Shown here piece after piece: positions 1 through 6,783 of a stretch of 7,261 bases of DNA. Within the stretch, counting starts at the first letter, position 1; each line of letters starts with the position of its first letter. This DNA is from Pseudomonadaceae bacterium UBA836 (lineage in GTDB: Bacteria > Pseudomonadota > Gammaproteobacteria > Pseudomonadales > Pseudomonadaceae), in contig DBHE01000054.1 in NCBI GenBank assembly GCA_002296055.1, forward strand, positions 1 through 7,261, in the 5' to 3' direction. The notes beneath the pieces were generated by a model. It was not told the origin of the DNA and did no database searches. It saw only the letters and a program-made list of their open reading frames with translations. Made by a program: the position numbers and the translations under genes.

Positions 1-1
1 C

Positions 2-238
2 GCACTCTATCTGGGGATTTGGGAGATGCGCCTGCCGCGTTTTGCCGGGGGCGGTGACATTGGGGTGGCTCCGCGCCCGTTGCCATTGATCCCGTCAATG
101 CCCGCTGCGCCCCGCGTCCCTAGCATGGGCACGCTCAACTTGATGGTGGCCGGCGAACGATATGAGCTGCAGGGCGACAACGGCACCATCGAAGCACTGC
201 TCAAAGCGGGCAAGCGTTACGGACTGAAAAAGGGGTAG
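2..238 (+). CDS. Probable tail tape measure protein, C-terminal end (5' partial)
   Basis: The frame is open from the left edge to a TAG at 236-238, giving 78 visible residues, so this is the end of a longer gene. An in-frame ATG at 26 is probably internal, because the frame continues upstream of it without a stop. The visible part has a Gly-rich stretch, then a Pro-rich hinge (PRPLPLIPSMPAAPRVP), then a short folded-looking tail starting TLNLMVAGERYELQG and ending in a basic GKRYGLKKG. A terminal beta-strand segment of the form 'hydrophobic-x-GxxYxLxGD' followed by a helix is common at the C-terminus of tape measure proteins, which set tail length and act during DNA ejection. Its position directly before the Dit-like and hub genes supports this. 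The identity is inferred from context and a short motif; another large tail protein is possible. Confidence 0.55.
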   Translation, partial: ALYLGIWEMRLPRFAGGGDIGVAPRPLPLIPSMPAAPRVPSMGTLNLMVAGERYELQGDNGTIEALLKAGKRYGLKKG

Positions 239-241
239 GGC

Positions 242-748
242 ATGGCTGCACCACGCTTGAAACTGGGGGGCATTGAAGTCCCCCTGCATGCCGGAGCTCC
301 GCGCGTTGCCTACTCTGCTGCGGGTGGCGCCGAGGATGCGCGCCTGTCTGGCGGCAAACTTGTGCGCATGCGGCACTGGAAAAAGTGGCAGGTCACTATC
401 TCTGGCACCGGCTGGATGGCCACCGGCCTGGATGTGCTCGACTGGGATGAGTACCAGGACCTCTGGTGCCCGAAGCCAAAGCGCGTCACCACTACCAGCA
501 CGGAGGTGCGTATTCAAACCGATGCGCGGCCTGATGTGCCGGTAGAGGCTCACGCGCTGGTCGGGCGTGACTGGGTGCCAACGCCTGTGGCCATGGCTGG
601 CAGAGAAGCCACCATCACGCCGGTTGCCGGCGCGCAAATGTACAGCGTTGTTTGGTTTCCGCGCTTCCAGCAGGTGCTGTGTGTGCCGCCGGATGAGGAC
701 CTGTCGGCGGGTGATGTTGCCTGGCAGATCGTTGCCAACGAGATTTGA
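242..748 (+). CDS. Small phage tail protein, possibly distal-tail (Dit-like)
   Basis: This is a complete 168-residue protein with ATG at 242, only 3 bases after the upstream stop. The purine-rich AGGGGTAGGG just before it can serve as ribosome binding site and supports the start. There is no signal peptide or membrane segment. The first half carries basic and aromatic residues (RMRHWKKWQVTISGTGW, about residues 42-58) followed by an acidic-aromatic segment (LDWDEYQDLW). The second half is short predicted beta-strands ending in a Trp-containing tail (DVAWQIVANEI). The slot between tape measure and hub is where long-tailed phages usually encode the distal tail protein, which joins the tail tube to the tip. 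That is the only support for the Dit-like role, because I recognise no diagnostic motif. A tail completion or minor tail protein is the main alternative. That it is a phage tail protein is fairly sure; the specific role is not. Confidence 0.6.
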   Translation: MAAPRLKLGGIEVPLHAGAPRVAYSAAGGAEDARLSGGKLVRMRHWKKWQVTISGTGWMATGLDVLDWDEYQDLWCPKPKRVTTTSTEVRIQTDARPDVPVEAHALVGRDWVPTPVAMAGREATITPVAGAQMYSVVWFPRFQQVLCVPPDEDLSAGDVAWQIVANEI

Positions 749-751
749 TGC

Positions 752-2452
752 ATGCTCAATGCCTACCCCCTCAATGCTGTGCCGCTCAACGGCCTGGCGC
801 CGAGCGGCGCGCCTGCGGCTACCGTCATCGAGCCTGGCAGCAGCTTCGCCTGGAATGTGACCGTCACCCTGGGTGGCGCGGACGTAAGCGACAAGCTACA
901 GACCAGTATTCGCGTGGCGTGCCCGCGTGATGGCGACACCGTTGCCAGCTTCACCCTGTGGATGGATGACGCGCCTATCGATGTTGGAGCTCTGGCTGGG
1001 CAGGCGGTCACCGTGGATTTTCACGTCATGGGTGACCCGGTTGTCACTGCGCGGCTGTTCACTGGCTACCTTGTGCAGCCCGTGTTTGACGTCTTCACTC
1101 GCCAGCTCGCCTGCGAGGCTACAACACGCCTGGCGGATACTTTCGAGAGCATGGAGCTTGACCAGATAGACCTGCAGGTTGGTGGCTACTGGTCTCCGGA
1201 TGTGTTTGAGGAGGTTGCCGGCCGCTCGCGCTGGGAGTACGCCCAAGAGCGAATGAGCACGCGGCAAGCCGGCCTTGGCGTGGACCGGCACGGCACGCCA
1301 CGCATCACCCCTTGGCAGCCAGCGAGCATCAGCTATGAGTTTGCTGGCGGCTCAGTGATGTACGGCTCGGTAGAGGTCTCGCTGGCAGTGCTGACCGATA
1401 CCATCAACACCTATGAGCTGGAGCTGGACTACCGGTATACCCGGTACCGCCAGCGCAACCGCAACTACAGCTGGGAGCATCCGGACGCCCCGTTCACGGC
1501 CTGGAGAACGGACACCACCGAGCTGCCAGACGTGGACATGATTGTGCAGGCCACCGAGGCTGCAGGCTGGTTTGTGCGCAGCGCCAACTACACCCGGTTG
1601 CCGCCCACCAACACAGAGCTGAACCCGCCCTGGTACAACATCCACACGGATCTGCTGCTGGGCGCCGACTGGTCGGCGGCTATCCGCTGGACACAGCGGG
1701 CCGTCGAGCAGTATCGCCTCACCTTTGTGGTTGAGGCGGCTGTCGACGGCGTTGGGCCGGTAGTTGAGCGCGATCGCATTGTGCTGGATACCGACTCAGA
1801 CAATGACAGGAACTGGGAGGGTTCGCGCCCAACCAGCCCGATCCTGAGCAACGGCGACCCGCTTGAGTCGCTGCCTGTGCGAGATCAGGCGCGGTTAGAT
1901 GCCGCCCTGCAGGTTGGCATTGCCCGCGCTGCTGCCTCGGTACTCAAGGCCCAGCGCGGCAACCTTGTGAGCTGGGATATCCCTTTGGCGCACGCGCTGG
2001 GTGTGGACGCTGGCCAAGGCCTGCGGCTGATAAACCGCAATGCCGTTGTTACCGGTGCGGCTGAACAAGTGATTGACGAGCTGAATCTGGAGACTGGCGC
2101 GGCCATTCGCACAATCGAGATCAGCACCAGCCGCGGTGCTGCGGATGCGATCAGCGATGCCCTGGCTATACCGGTGCCTCCCGAGTTTGTAGATGAACCG
2201 ATGGTGCCGTCGCCGGGCGCGCTGCCCACGCAGCTGGGGTTTCGCAGCACTGCGCCGGAGTATGACGAAGAGCTGCCCGGCTTTGCTGGCAACTACTCGG
2301 TACCGGACGCCAACGAGAACACGCTGGAGCGCTACCCGCGCCGCTTTATCGTCGATACGCCAGAGATCCCCGCAAGCTGGCGAGACGAGATAACTGCAGA
2401 GCGGGTAGTGACCTATCGCCTTGCCCCGCCGATTGACCAGTTGGAGCTGTAA
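752..2452 (+). CDS. Tail hub / tip protein with gp27-like (GpD-like) architecture
   Basis: This 566-residue protein starts at ATG 752, 3 bases after the upstream TGA; an out-of-frame ATG overlapping that stop is not used. Residues 2-16 are three copies of an LNxxx pentapeptide. Residues 34-130 read as a beta-barrel of the hub type: WNVTVTLGG, ADVSDKL, a strand pair around ASFTLWM, a 'G..V.VDF' strand, and FTGYLVQPVFD at 103-113. This order (strand, GxDVSD, ..., G.V.V, ..., LFTGYV..P) is typical of gp27/GpD-like hubs, which form the ring closing the tail tube. Residues about 377-462 look like a later hub domain, with a helix (RLDAALQVGIARAAASVLKA), a barrel strand pair including GQGLRLINRNAVVTG, and a final strand ending ISTSRG. 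Residues 463-566 are a Pro-rich acidic extension, perhaps a contact to the next tip protein. No lysozyme or peptidase motif is evident. Hub assignment is by pattern recognition; the phage structural role is near certain. Confidence 0.7.
   Translation: MLNAYPLNAVPLNGLAPSGAPAATVIEPGSSFAWNVTVTLGGADVSDKLQTSIRVACPRDGDTVASFTLWMDDAPIDVGALAGQAVTVDFHVMGDPVVTARLFTGYLVQPVFDVFTRQLACEATTRLADTFESMELDQIDLQVGGYWSPDVFEEVAGRSRWEYAQERMSTRQAGLGVDRHGTPRITPWQPASISYEFAGGSVMYGSVEVSLAVLTDTINTYELELDYRYTRYRQRNRNYSWEHPDAPFTAWRTDTTELPDVDMIVQATEAAGWFVRSANYTRLPPTNTELNPPWYNIHTDLLLGADWSAAIRWTQRAVEQYRLTFVVEAAVDGVGPVVERDRIVLDTDSDNDRNWEGSRPTSPILSNGDPLESLPVRDQARLDAALQVGIARAAASVLKAQRGNLVSWDIPLAHALGVDAGQGLRLINRNAVVTGAAEQVIDELNLETGAAIRTIEISTSRGAADAISDALAIPVPPEFVDEPMVPSPGALPTQLGFRSTAPEYDEELPGFAGNYSVPDANENTLERYPRRFIVDTPEIPASWRDEITAERVVTYRLAPPIDQLEL
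755..799 (+). repeat. Three 15-base units encoding LNxxx pentapeptides at hub N-terminus
   Basis: CTCAAT or CTCAAC recurs at 755, 770 and 785, exactly 15 bases apart. The first two copies share CTCAATGC and the third has diverged. The units encode LNAYP, LNAVP and LNGLA, residues 2-16 of the hub-like protein. Similar 'xxLNxxxLNG' openings occur in other phage tail proteins, so this is probably a small conserved structural motif rather than a recent expansion. Confidence 0.7.
2443..2446 (+). promoter_or_regulatory. Ribosome binding site (GGAG) for the 128-residue gene
   Basis: GGAG lies 8 bases before the ATG at 2455, inside the last codons of the hub-like gene. The spacing is ideal and supports this start. 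Confidence 0.65.
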
Positions 2453-2454
2453 CC

Positions 2455-2841
2455 ATGAGCGCTACAGATGATCGCAGCCGGCGACTGCAGGGCGACCTCG
2501 CCAGTCGTCAGCAATCCATGGCTGACCGCCTCGTACAAACCCTGGCCGACAACCTGGGTGAACGCCAGCCGCCGCCTACGCTCCGGCGTGAAGAGCCTCG
2601 CGGCCCGATTCCTGCCGGGCGTGGTCGGGTAGAGCGCAACTACGAGCCAGAGCGCAACCCCGGCAGCGGCGGCGGCATCGCCAGCCCCTTGCAGGAGCAG
2701 GGCTTTGCCGCACGCGAGTGGTGGCCAGACGGCATCCCGAGCACTGACGGGCTGTTGCAGTTTCCCGCGCCCAAAAAGATCACGATGACCGATGCTAACG
2801 GGGCAGAGGTTGTTCTTGAGTACGCGGAGCCAACACCATGA
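2455..2841 (+). CDS. Small Arg/Pro/Gly-rich phage protein of unknown function
   Basis: This 128-residue protein is not recognised. Residues about 5-36 look helical, amphipathic and charged (RSRRLQGDLASRQQSMADRL). Residues about 37-77 are rich in Arg, Pro, Glu and Gly (QPPPTLRREEPRGPIPAGRG, then ERNPGSGGGI) and are likely disordered. The last 45 residues contain aromatics (REWWPDG) and two likely strands (KKITMTDANG, EVVLEYAEP). There is no signal peptide or membrane segment. The gene starts 2 bases after the hub stop, with a well-spaced GGAG, and its stop overlaps the start of the 567-residue gene by 4 bases (ATGA). This suggests the two products are made in step and may act together, for example as a tethering or chaperone-like partner of the large protein. 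That is inference. That it is a real gene is well supported by coupling on both sides. Confidence 0.7.
   Translation: MSATDDRSRRLQGDLASRQQSMADRLVQTLADNLGERQPPPTLRREEPRGPIPAGRGRVERNYEPERNPGSGGGIASPLQEQGFAAREWWPDGIPSTDGLLQFPAPKKITMTDANGAEVVLEYAEPTP
2826..2829 (+). promoter_or_regulatory. Ribosome binding site (GGAG) for the 567-residue gene
   Basis: GGAG lies 8 bases before the ATG at 2838, inside the end of the upstream gene. With the ATGA overlap it indicates both independent and re-initiating translation. Confidence 0.65.
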
Positions 2842-4541
2842 CCCTGCCTGTGTGGGGCTGCCCGTGGCATGGCTTGTGGCGTAACCAGGTGATCGAGCTA
2901 CCCAACGGCGGCACTCGCCCTGGCTCAAACATCAGCGGCCTGCTGTCCGGTAACACCTTTTTGCAGAGATTGCCCTGGGCGCCCGGCGCCGAGCGCAGCC
3001 CGGAGGATGCCTTGGCAGACGCTGCTGCTGGCCGGCAGTGGCTGGATTACTTCCTGGTTAGCGGTGGGGCCAATGGGCGCCGGGTGTATGGAAAGCTTGA
3101 TTTCTGGTGGCGGGGTTCCGGTGAGGGCTGGGTGTACGCAGCCCCCAATGGCACAGCATGGGCTGTGTGGTACAGCGGCCTTGTGCTGAGCGCATCTGCG
3201 TGGGACGGGCAGCTATACGCCAGCCAAATTGGGGCGTTCGCGCCGGGTGCGGTTGTGCATAGCCACCCGTTGAATCTCGCTGATACGGGGCAGTCAGTGC
3301 CAGCTCTGCCCTCGGTGACGGATAACGGCGTGCAGCTACCACGGGCAGTCAGCGATCAGGTGGTTGATGTTCTGCCGGACGGCTCGCGGGCGATCATTGG
3401 GGTGTTTCACGATGCGTCTCATGGTGCTGGTTCGGCAAATGGATTGCTGGTTATCCCCAGAGGTTTCTATCTAGTGGAGCTGTCAGGTACGCCCGGCGTG
3501 GACTTCTCGGCCTCTATCAGCGTGCTTTACACCCGCGCCCAGACGCTGGGCACCCTGAGTGACAGCGGAGCGCTGCCGCCGTTCGAGCCTTACGAGTATT
3601 CAGGTATCGGTGCGGTTTCACCGGCGATCATTGAGGACCCTGCAGACGGCCAGAGCTGCACCTTTGTACCGCGCACGATGATCGCTAACGAGTCGATCGA
3701 TACGGGCGGCTGGGCTGTTCCGCATTTCGTCTACACGCTTTACCCCGGCAATGAGCAGCGCACCATTGAGGTTGTCGACCAGATCATTGCGTGTTGGTTT
3801 GATCCGGTAACGGGAGATCCCGTTCCTGTATACGCCGATACGCGGCTGCACTGGCGCGATGAACGCAGTGAGCTGGAGCAGACCGGCAGCGGTTCGCTAT
3901 CTGGCACTTGGACTGGCAGCGCCGTGGATGGTGGTGGCTCTATCTCATGGGCGCTGGGGTACTCCGAGACCATTGAGAAGGAGTTCAGGATCACCCTGAG
4001 AGCCGGTGGCCAGTCCATAACCAGCTACATCAATGAAACGTACCAGCACGACTACACCGGCAGCTGGACGGGGGCGTTTTGGACCCCCGTCGGGCAGGAT
4101 GTGGTCCGAGTAAGCCAGGCGCTAGCGACCGAGACCAGCACAGTCACGCGGACGGTTTCGACGCCAGATGGCAGCAACACTGAGACCATCCCGCTCGCCG
4201 TTTTCGGCCTGGGTCGCCAAGACTGGCGTTACCCGGACCCGCTCGGCGCCACGCGGCAGATGTACCTGATTGAGCCCTACGCCTTCTTTGCGCTGAGCCC
4301 CTACGGCAACGACTCACCGCATGAGGTAGGCGTGCTGCGCTACAGCAATAACCTGCTGGCGACCCTGCGACGCGAGACCGATGTCGAGCAGTTCGATACA
4401 TGGATACAGGGCACCTGCCTCACGCCGGCCGGCGCTGTGACCGGCAGTATTACCACCCCCAAAACCGACCGCTACGGCACCTGGCATCCCGTCACCCACG
4501 ACATAGAGCGTGGCCGTGACGAGGCTGTGTGCTGGGTCTGA
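2838..4541 (+). CDS. Large unrecognised virion-type structural protein
   Basis: This 567-residue protein starts at an ATG overlapping the upstream stop (ATGA) with GGAG 8 bases before. I do not recognise its family. It opens with an aromatic-rich segment (LPVWGCPWHGLW) without a signal peptide. Trp, Tyr, Gly, Ser and Thr are frequent throughout, alternating with short strand-like segments, as in beta-rich phage tail-tip and fibre-attachment proteins. Residues 350-360 (GSGSLSGTWTG) and a later HDYTGSWTGAFW are similar Gly/Ser/Thr/Trp stretches and may be a diverged internal repeat. An HSHP motif lies at 141-144; there is no clear set of catalytic residues around it. Five cysteines are spread out: one near the start, one as the third-last residue, and three between. 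Placed between hub and fibre genes, it is probably a tip or fibre-anchor component. An enzyme domain such as a depolymerase cannot be ruled out by eye. Confidence 0.6.
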   Translation: MTLPVWGCPWHGLWRNQVIELPNGGTRPGSNISGLLSGNTFLQRLPWAPGAERSPEDALADAAAGRQWLDYFLVSGGANGRRVYGKLDFWWRGSGEGWVYAAPNGTAWAVWYSGLVLSASAWDGQLYASQIGAFAPGAVVHSHPLNLADTGQSVPALPSVTDNGVQLPRAVSDQVVDVLPDGSRAIIGVFHDASHGAGSANGLLVIPRGFYLVELSGTPGVDFSASISVLYTRAQTLGTLSDSGALPPFEPYEYSGIGAVSPAIIEDPADGQSCTFVPRTMIANESIDTGGWAVPHFVYTLYPGNEQRTIEVVDQIIACWFDPVTGDPVPVYADTRLHWRDERSELEQTGSGSLSGTWTGSAVDGGGSISWALGYSETIEKEFRITLRAGGQSITSYINETYQHDYTGSWTGAFWTPVGQDVVRVSQALATETSTVTRTVSTPDGSNTETIPLAVFGLGRQDWRYPDPLGATRQMYLIEPYAFFALSPYGNDSPHEVGVLRYSNNLLATLRRETDVEQFDTWIQGTCLTPAGAVTGSITTPKTDRYGTWHPVTHDIERGRDEAVCWV

Positions 4542-4543
4542 AC

Positions 4544-4547
4544 GGAG
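4544..4547 (+). promoter_or_regulatory. Ribosome binding site (GGAG) for the 223-residue gene
   Basis: GGAG lies 6 bases before the ATG at 4554, in one of only two gaps longer than 3 bases in the window. It fixes this start. Confidence 0.7.
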
Positions 4548-4553
4548 TAGAGC

Positions 4554-5225
4554 ATGCAGTTTATTAATAACTGGATCGAGCCCGTTGTGCTCGCGCAAGG
4601 GGCTGAGTCGCTGGTCCTTGGGCTGCCCGACGGTCAGTACGTGCTGACCATTGCTGATAGCGCCACCGCACCCACCCGCTGGGAAATTGTGGCTGCAATA
4701 GTCACTGGCGGAACAGCATCGCTGCAGCGGGGGCAGGAGGGTACATCAGACCAGCTCTGGCCAGTCGGCAGCGTTATTTATTGCACGCTCACAGGCGCCA
4801 CTCTGCAGGCCATCCTATCTCGCCTGGACGCGCTGGAGCTAGGAGGTGTGATCGTAATACAGATCACCTCAGAGGCAGTATCTGGCATGCCGACCGATAT
4901 GGCTGGCACCGGCTATCAGGAAGTGGGAGGCATTGGCGTTTTAATCTCTGCGCCATCGAGCATTGGCGGTATACCCATTGCCGTTCAAGGGGTGACGAGC
5001 ACCGAAAATACTATGGGCGAGACGCCGCTGTACGGAATTAGCATCTACGGAACCACTACCGGCGCCCTGCCGTCAGCAGCCTTCCTGCTAAGCGCCCCGG
5101 GCTACACCGACGTCCCCGTCACGCTTGAGCAGGACGGGTCGGATTGGTTCTTGGAGGCCTTCGACCTGCCAGCCGGACAGCTTTGGGCCGATGGGCCTAT
5201 CACCGTGACTATCACTCCAGCCTGA
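4554..5225 (+). CDS. Phage tail-end protein with RGQEGT module
   Basis: This is a complete 223-residue protein. Residues 1-85 follow a pattern common in phage tail-fibre-region proteins: a strand with LGLPDGQYVLTI, a second strand with WEIVAAIV, then the signature LQRGQEGT (R59-T64) and W..GS.IYCTLTG, leading into a short helix (ATLQAILSRLDALE). In phages this module, often written R-x-QEGT-x-x-x-W-x-x-G, sits in proteins at the tail tip or at the base of fibres; its exact function is not established to my knowledge. Residues about 97-223 are a separate Gly/Thr/Ser-rich beta domain ending ADGPITVTITPA, probably a beta-sandwich. There is no signal peptide or membrane segment. Placed immediately before the fibre gene, it is a good candidate for a fibre-attachment or tip-decoration protein. 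The module match is fairly sure; the role is inferred from position. Confidence 0.65.
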   Translation: MQFINNWIEPVVLAQGAESLVLGLPDGQYVLTIADSATAPTRWEIVAAIVTGGTASLQRGQEGTSDQLWPVGSVIYCTLTGATLQAILSRLDALELGGVIVIQITSEAVSGMPTDMAGTGYQEVGGIGVLISAPSSIGGIPIAVQGVTSTENTMGETPLYGISIYGTTTGALPSAAFLLSAPGYTDVPVTLEQDGSDWFLEAFDLPAGQLWADGPITVTITPA

Positions 5226-5227
5226 GC

Positions 5228-5232
5228 AGGGA
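5228..5232 (+). promoter_or_regulatory. Ribosome binding site (AGGGA) for the tail fibre gene
   Basis: AGGGA lies 6 bases before the ATG at 5239, between the upstream stop and the fibre start. It supports the chosen start. Confidence 0.65.
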
Positions 5233-5238
5233 CCATTT

Positions 5239-6783
5239 ATGACCCCAACCAACCTCGCCCTGCGTATCGACCAGGGCGCGACATTTCGTGCGCTGCTGCG
5301 CCTGATGCAACCCAGCCCCGTCTACAAGCCAATCACCGATATTGCGCCCACCGGCCCGGTACGGCTCACCGTAGAACACGGCCTACCCGGCGACTGGCCC
5401 GTATGGGTAGAGCATGTGCGCCAACTGCCCGAGGCCAACCGCGCCCCGTTGCGTCAGCTGCCCCACATGGCCCAGGTAGTCACCGCCACAGAGCTGGACC
5501 TGCCCGGCATCAACGCCACCGGCACCCGGCCAGAGGGCGGCCAACTGGTATACCGCCCACCGCTGGATCTGACCGACGCCACCGCAGAGCTGCGCCTGTA
5601 CGAGAAGGGCGCAGAGGTCGGCACGCTGCCAGTCACCGTTAACGCCGGCGGCTGGATCGATGTCGAGCTTTCCGCAGCTGAAACCGCCGACCTAGCTTGG
5701 CGCAGCCGCGAGTATGTGCTGGACGTGACGCTACCGAACGGCGACGTGCTGCGCGCCTACACCGGCACCATCACTGTTGAAGTGGCCGGCGCTGCGGCGG
5801 GGCAGGTGTGTCATGGTGCCGCTGTTGTCAGTGGTGATCGCGGCCCGGCTGGCCCGGGAGTGGCTGCAGCCACCGTGGCGGAGAATGGCCACCTGATCCT
5901 AACGCTGCAGGACGGCACCGAGATTGACGCCGGTGTGATCGACCGCCCGTGGGGCACGATTCAGGGCGAGATTACCGAGCAGCTCGACTTGATGTATCAG
6001 CTGGGGCTGAAGGTCGACCAAACCAGCTACGACGCGTTTGCTGCCGGCGTGGCAGCTGGGCTGGCTGAGCGCTACACCAAGCCGGAGACTGACGCCTTGG
6101 TGGCCAGTCGCACCACGCCAGCACAGGCAGCGGCAGCAGCGCCTGTGCAGAGCGTGCAAGGCCGCGCCGGCGACGTGGCGATCGCCAAGGCAGACGTAGG
6201 CCTGGGCAGCGCAGACAACACCAGTGACATGGCCAAGCCGGTGAGCACCGCCCAGGCTGCCGCCTTGGCGCTCAAGGTGAACGTAACGGACGTGCTCGAC
6301 CAGCTGGAATCGGCTGACGCCACCAAGCCGCTGTCGGCCAATCAGGGGCGCGTGCTCAAAGAACTGATCGACAACATCCAGACGCTGTTGGAGTCCGACA
6401 ACATCAACCTCGACAGCCTGCAAGAGGTTGTCGACTTCATTGAGCAGAACCGGGAAGACCTGCAGAACCTGGGCATCAGCAACATTGCTGGGCTGCAGGA
6501 CGCGCTGGACAGCAAAGCCGCCACTAATGGCGACTACGTCAATCTGCGCGCGCGTGCGACCACGGCTGCTGATGTTGGACTGGGCCAAGTTGATAACACC
6601 CCAGACGCCAGCAAGCCGATCAGTAGTCCGCAGCAGGCAGGGCTGGATTTGAAGGTCGACAAGGTGGTTGGGAAGGGGCTGAGCACCGAGGACTTCACCA
6701 CTGACCAAAAGAACAAGCTGGCCGCGCTGCAGTCTGCTCGCGACCTTGAATTGAAACTGGCCTACGGGGTACACATCGCATGA
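5239..6783 (+). CDS. Modular phage tail fibre protein
   Basis: This 514-residue protein is built from modules known from tail fibres. Residues 1-185 are an N-terminal beta-rich region, probably the virion-attachment part, with an unusual His/Pro/Gln-rich segment near 55-80. A short collagen-like stretch (GDRGPAGPG, from 199) leads to a strand pair ENGHLILTLQDGTEIDAG, a common fibre element. YTKPETDALVA lies at 279-289. Two copies of the DVGLGxxDNTxDxxKPxS motif follow at 319-346 and 445-472. Between them are KPLSANQGRVLKELIDNI (about 363-380) and a helical LLESDN..LDSLQEVVDFIEQN segment (383 on). GKGLSTEDFTTDQKNKL begins at 478. All of these recur in shaft regions of phage fibres. The protein stops about 20 residues later (LKLAYGVHIA), so no receptor-binding tip or chaperone domain is apparent. 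The stop overlaps the next start by ATGA. The fibre call is confident; tip function may lie downstream. Confidence 0.88.
   Translation: MTPTNLALRIDQGATFRALLRLMQPSPVYKPITDIAPTGPVRLTVEHGLPGDWPVWVEHVRQLPEANRAPLRQLPHMAQVVTATELDLPGINATGTRPEGGQLVYRPPLDLTDATAELRLYEKGAEVGTLPVTVNAGGWIDVELSAAETADLAWRSREYVLDVTLPNGDVLRAYTGTITVEVAGAAAGQVCHGAAVVSGDRGPAGPGVAAATVAENGHLILTLQDGTEIDAGVIDRPWGTIQGEITEQLDLMYQLGLKVDQTSYDAFAAGVAAGLAERYTKPETDALVASRTTPAQAAAAAPVQSVQGRAGDVAIAKADVGLGSADNTSDMAKPVSTAQAAALALKVNVTDVLDQLESADATKPLSANQGRVLKELIDNIQTLLESDNINLDSLQEVVDFIEQNREDLQNLGISNIAGLQDALDSKAATNGDYVNLRARATTAADVGLGQVDNTPDASKPISSPQQAGLDLKVDKVVGKGLSTEDFTTDQKNKLAALQSARDLELKLAYGVHIA
6193..6276 (+). repeat. Fibre shaft repeat, copy 1 (DVGLGxxDNT motif)
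   Basis: Encodes residues 319-346 of the fibre, beginning DVGLGSADNTSDMAKPVS and ending in ALALK. It is the first of two 28-residue copies. The similarity is at protein level; the DNA has diverged, with GTAGGCCTG here against GTTGGACTG in copy 2, so it is an old duplication or a domain pair inherited together. Confidence 0.8.
6571..6654 (+). repeat. Fibre shaft repeat, copy 2 (DVGLGxxDNT motif)
   Basis: Encodes residues 445-472 of the fibre, beginning DVGLGQVDNTPDASKPIS and ending GLDLK. It aligns without gaps to copy 1, sharing DVGLG, DNT, D, KP, S, Q, A, L and LK positions. The motif is widespread in phage tail fibre shafts. Confidence 0.8.

Noticed and set aside
95..637. A 180-codon open frame on the - strand over the first two genes
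   Set aside because: It is antisense to well-packed + strand genes. The translation is rich in His, Arg and Ala, as expected from a shadow frame.
748..750. ATG overlapping the TGA of the 168-residue gene as an alternative start
   Set aside because: It is in a different frame from the hub-like gene. The ATG at 752 is in frame and gives the conserved-looking LNxxx opening.
2413..2928. A 171-codon - strand frame spanning the hub end, the 128-residue gene and the start of the 567-residue gene
   Set aside because: It crosses three + strand genes linked by good ribosome sites and an ATGA overlap, and has no recognisable motif.
3258..3269. HSHP motif as a metal or catalytic site in the 567-residue protein
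   Set aside because: There is no accompanying pattern of acidic or histidine residues that I can identify as a known enzyme family, so a two-histidine motif alone is not evidence.
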